Notes under the pieces: model-generated
Told to the model about the DNA's origin: nothing
What the model saw: the letters and a program-made list of their open reading frames with translations, nothing else
Databases searched by the model: none
Shown here: piece after piece, positions 7,215 through 7,802 of the stretch
How positions within the stretch are numbered: position 1 is the first letter of the stretch
How the letters are laid out: the number at the start of each line of letters is the position of its first letter
NCBI GenBank assembly: GCA_947463105.1
Contig: CANHSD010000132.1
Location: forward strand, 1 to 7,802
Direction of reading: 5' to 3'
From: Chitinophagaceae bacterium
GTDB lineage: Bacteria; Bacteroidota; Bacteroidia; Chitinophagales; Chitinophagaceae
Length of the DNA stretch: 7,802 nt
Position numbers and translations under genes: made by a program

Positions 7215-7261
7215 AAAAAATGCATTTTTTATCAGGCTGTGCACAGGGGGAGATTGTACAA
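7215..7261. repeat. Three short palindromes upstream of the BlaI-family gene
   Basis: In 47 bases there are three perfect palindromes: AAAAAATGCATTTTTT (7215-7230), CTGTGCACAG (7237-7246) and TTGTACAA (7254-7261). They lie between the protease terminator and the operators. They do not share the ACTAAA half-site, so if they have a role it is with another DNA-binding protein. The first could also be a by-product of A- and T-tracts. Confidence 0.35.
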
Positions 7262-7303
7262 GAGATCAAACTATTTGTTATAATAATTGCGAATAAATTT
7301 TGT

Positions 7304-7321
7304 AAACTAAAACTTTAGTTT
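7304..7321. promoter_or_regulatory. Candidate BlaI-type operator 1 (distal autoregulatory site)
   Basis: AAACTAAAACTTTAGTTT is an inverted repeat with 8-base arms and a 2-base centre. Repressors of this family are dimers that bind such sites and normally repress their own operon. It shares its arms with the site at 2723. A -10-like TTTAAT (7320-7325) overlaps its right end, just as TATAAA does at the SPFH site when the two are aligned on the operator. Confidence 0.65.
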
Positions 7322-7329
7322 TAATTTAG

Positions 7330-7343
7330 ACTAAATATTTAGT
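7330..7343. promoter_or_regulatory. Candidate BlaI-type operator 2 (abutting the start codon)
   Basis: ACTAAATATTTAGT is a perfect 14-base palindrome ending one base before the ATG at 7345. Its centre is 24 bases from that of operator 1, so two dimers would sit on roughly the same face of the helix. Between them TTTAGACTAAA (7325-7335) forms a further back-to-back pair of half-sites. Binding here would cover the ribosome-binding region and the early transcribed DNA. No Shine-Dalgarno is visible, because the operator occupies its place. Confidence 0.65.
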
Positions 7344-7344
7344 T

Positions 7345-7710
7345 ATGATAAAGACCTTAACGAGAGCAGAGGAGCAAATCATGCAAGCCATCTGGAGGCT
7401 TGGCGACGGCGGATACCTAAAGGATATTGTTGATGCCATGCCCGAGCCAAAGCCGCACCACAACACCATTGCAACACTGTTGAAAATCATGGTAGAGAAA
7501 GAAGTTGTGGGCATCAAAACCCCCAACCGCTATAATTTTTATCATCCACTGCTTTCAAAAGATGACTATACTTCAGGATCCATCGCCGGCATCACCAAGG
7601 GTTATTTTGAAGGATCCTACAAGGAAGTGGTATCCTTTCTCGTGGACAAGAAAAAGCTCTCCGTAGAAGACCTTGAGCTTTTATTAAAGCAGATTAAACA
7701 GAAAAAATAA
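7345..7710 (+). CDS. BlaI/MecI/CopY-family transcriptional repressor
   Basis: The 121-residue protein has the full family layout. An N-terminal winged helix-turn-helix (about 4-70) opens LTRAEEQIMQAIW (5-17) and contains the recognition helix region HNTIATLLKIMVEK (39-52) and a wing NRYNFYHPL (61-69). A helical C-terminal dimerisation part follows (about 74-121). In staphylococcal BlaI/MecI the repressor is inactivated by cleavage at an Asn-Phe bond in this C-terminal part; the similar spot here reads VSFLV (96-100), so if alignment holds the bond would be Ser-Phe. The next gene is an M56-type sensor, as in bla/mec operons, 4 bp after the stop. Two palindromes directly upstream suggest autorepression, and a third at 2723 suggests a wider regulon. 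No beta-lactamase is seen, so the inducing signal is unknown. I give no symbol because the regulated resistance is not shown. Confidence 0.95.
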   Translation: MIKTLTRAEEQIMQAIWRLGDGGYLKDIVDAMPEPKPHHNTIATLLKIMVEKEVVGIKTPNRYNFYHPLLSKDDYTSGSIAGITKGYFEGSYKEVVSFLVDKKKLSVEDLELLLKQIKQKK

Positions 7711-7714
7711 TGCC

Positions 7715-7802
7715 ATGCAACTTCTATTCATTTACATCCTCAAGGCAATCCTTGTATCAGGTATATTGCTTGGATATTACTGGATTGCTTTACGCAATAC
7801 AA
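7715..7802 (+). CDS. Probable M56 (BlaR1/MecR1-like) membrane peptidase, N-terminus only
   Basis: Twenty-nine codons are visible before the window ends. They encode a membrane segment, LLFIYILKAILVSGILLGYY (3-22), followed by WIALRNT, closely resembling the first helix of Bacteroidota M56 family proteins, which usually read LLK....FYL.YW..LR. The catalytic HExxH region would lie beyond the edge, so identification rests on this short match and on the position 4 bp behind a BlaI-family gene. In this family the membrane metalloprotease senses a signal and triggers loss of the repressor. ATG at 7715 is preferred over ATG at 7710, whose frame gives a polar sequence with no membrane helix. Confidence 0.75.
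   Translation, partial: MQLLFIYILKAILVSGILLGYYWIALRNT

Noticed and set aside
7710..7802. Start at ATG 7710-7712 overlapping the repressor stop codon (TAATG)
   Set aside because: The frame stays open to the edge but encodes a polar sequence. The frame from 7715 gives a membrane helix matching the M56 family.

Overview
The window looks like chromosomal DNA of a Bacteroidota bacterium, plausibly a Chitinophagales/Sphingobacteriales-type lineage. The main reasons are a large secreted subtilase that ends in a type IX secretion (T9SS) C-terminal sorting domain, a quinone-type (class 2) dihydroorotate dehydrogenase of the kind common in this phylum, and a BlaI/M56 regulatory pair. Shine-Dalgarno sequences are weak or absent in front of most genes, as is usual for the phylum. 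No rRNA, tRNA, CRISPR array, transposase or phage gene is visible.

Layout. Positions 1-2644 hold a tight minus-strand gene train, read right to left: an SPFH/band-7 membrane protein (1781-2644), pyrD (595-1752) and a TerC-family membrane protein that runs off the left edge (1-593). The gaps are 28 bp and 1 bp, so they are probably one transcription unit. Upstream of it, also on the minus strand, is a small lipoprotein with a carboxypeptidase-regulatory-like beta fold (2775-3230). A 79-bp divergent intergenic region separates this from a 1268-residue KP-43-like S8 protease with several beta-sandwich modules and a T9SS tail (3310-7116, plus strand), followed by a good intrinsic terminator (7160-7195). 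After a 228-bp gap rich in palindromes come a BlaI/MecI-family repressor (7345-7710) and the first 29 codons of a probable M56 (BlaR1/MecR1-like) membrane peptidase (7715 to the right edge).

Two observations stand out. First, the palindrome ACTAAA-NN-TTTAGT occurs three times: twice in front of the repressor gene, and once about 4.6 kb away inside the predicted -35/-10 spacer of the SPFH-pyrD-terC operon. This suggests that the BlaI-type repressor controls both its own operon and the SPFH operon, so that a membrane-stress-like signal through the M56 sensor could derepress a membrane scaffold, a quinone-linked pyrimidine enzyme and a TerC transporter-like protein. Second, pyrD is about 40 codons longer than usual. 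The extra stretch is a GC-rich in-frame insertion containing a perfect 8-bp-stem palindrome, resembling a palindromic element that has inserted into a coding gene without breaking it.
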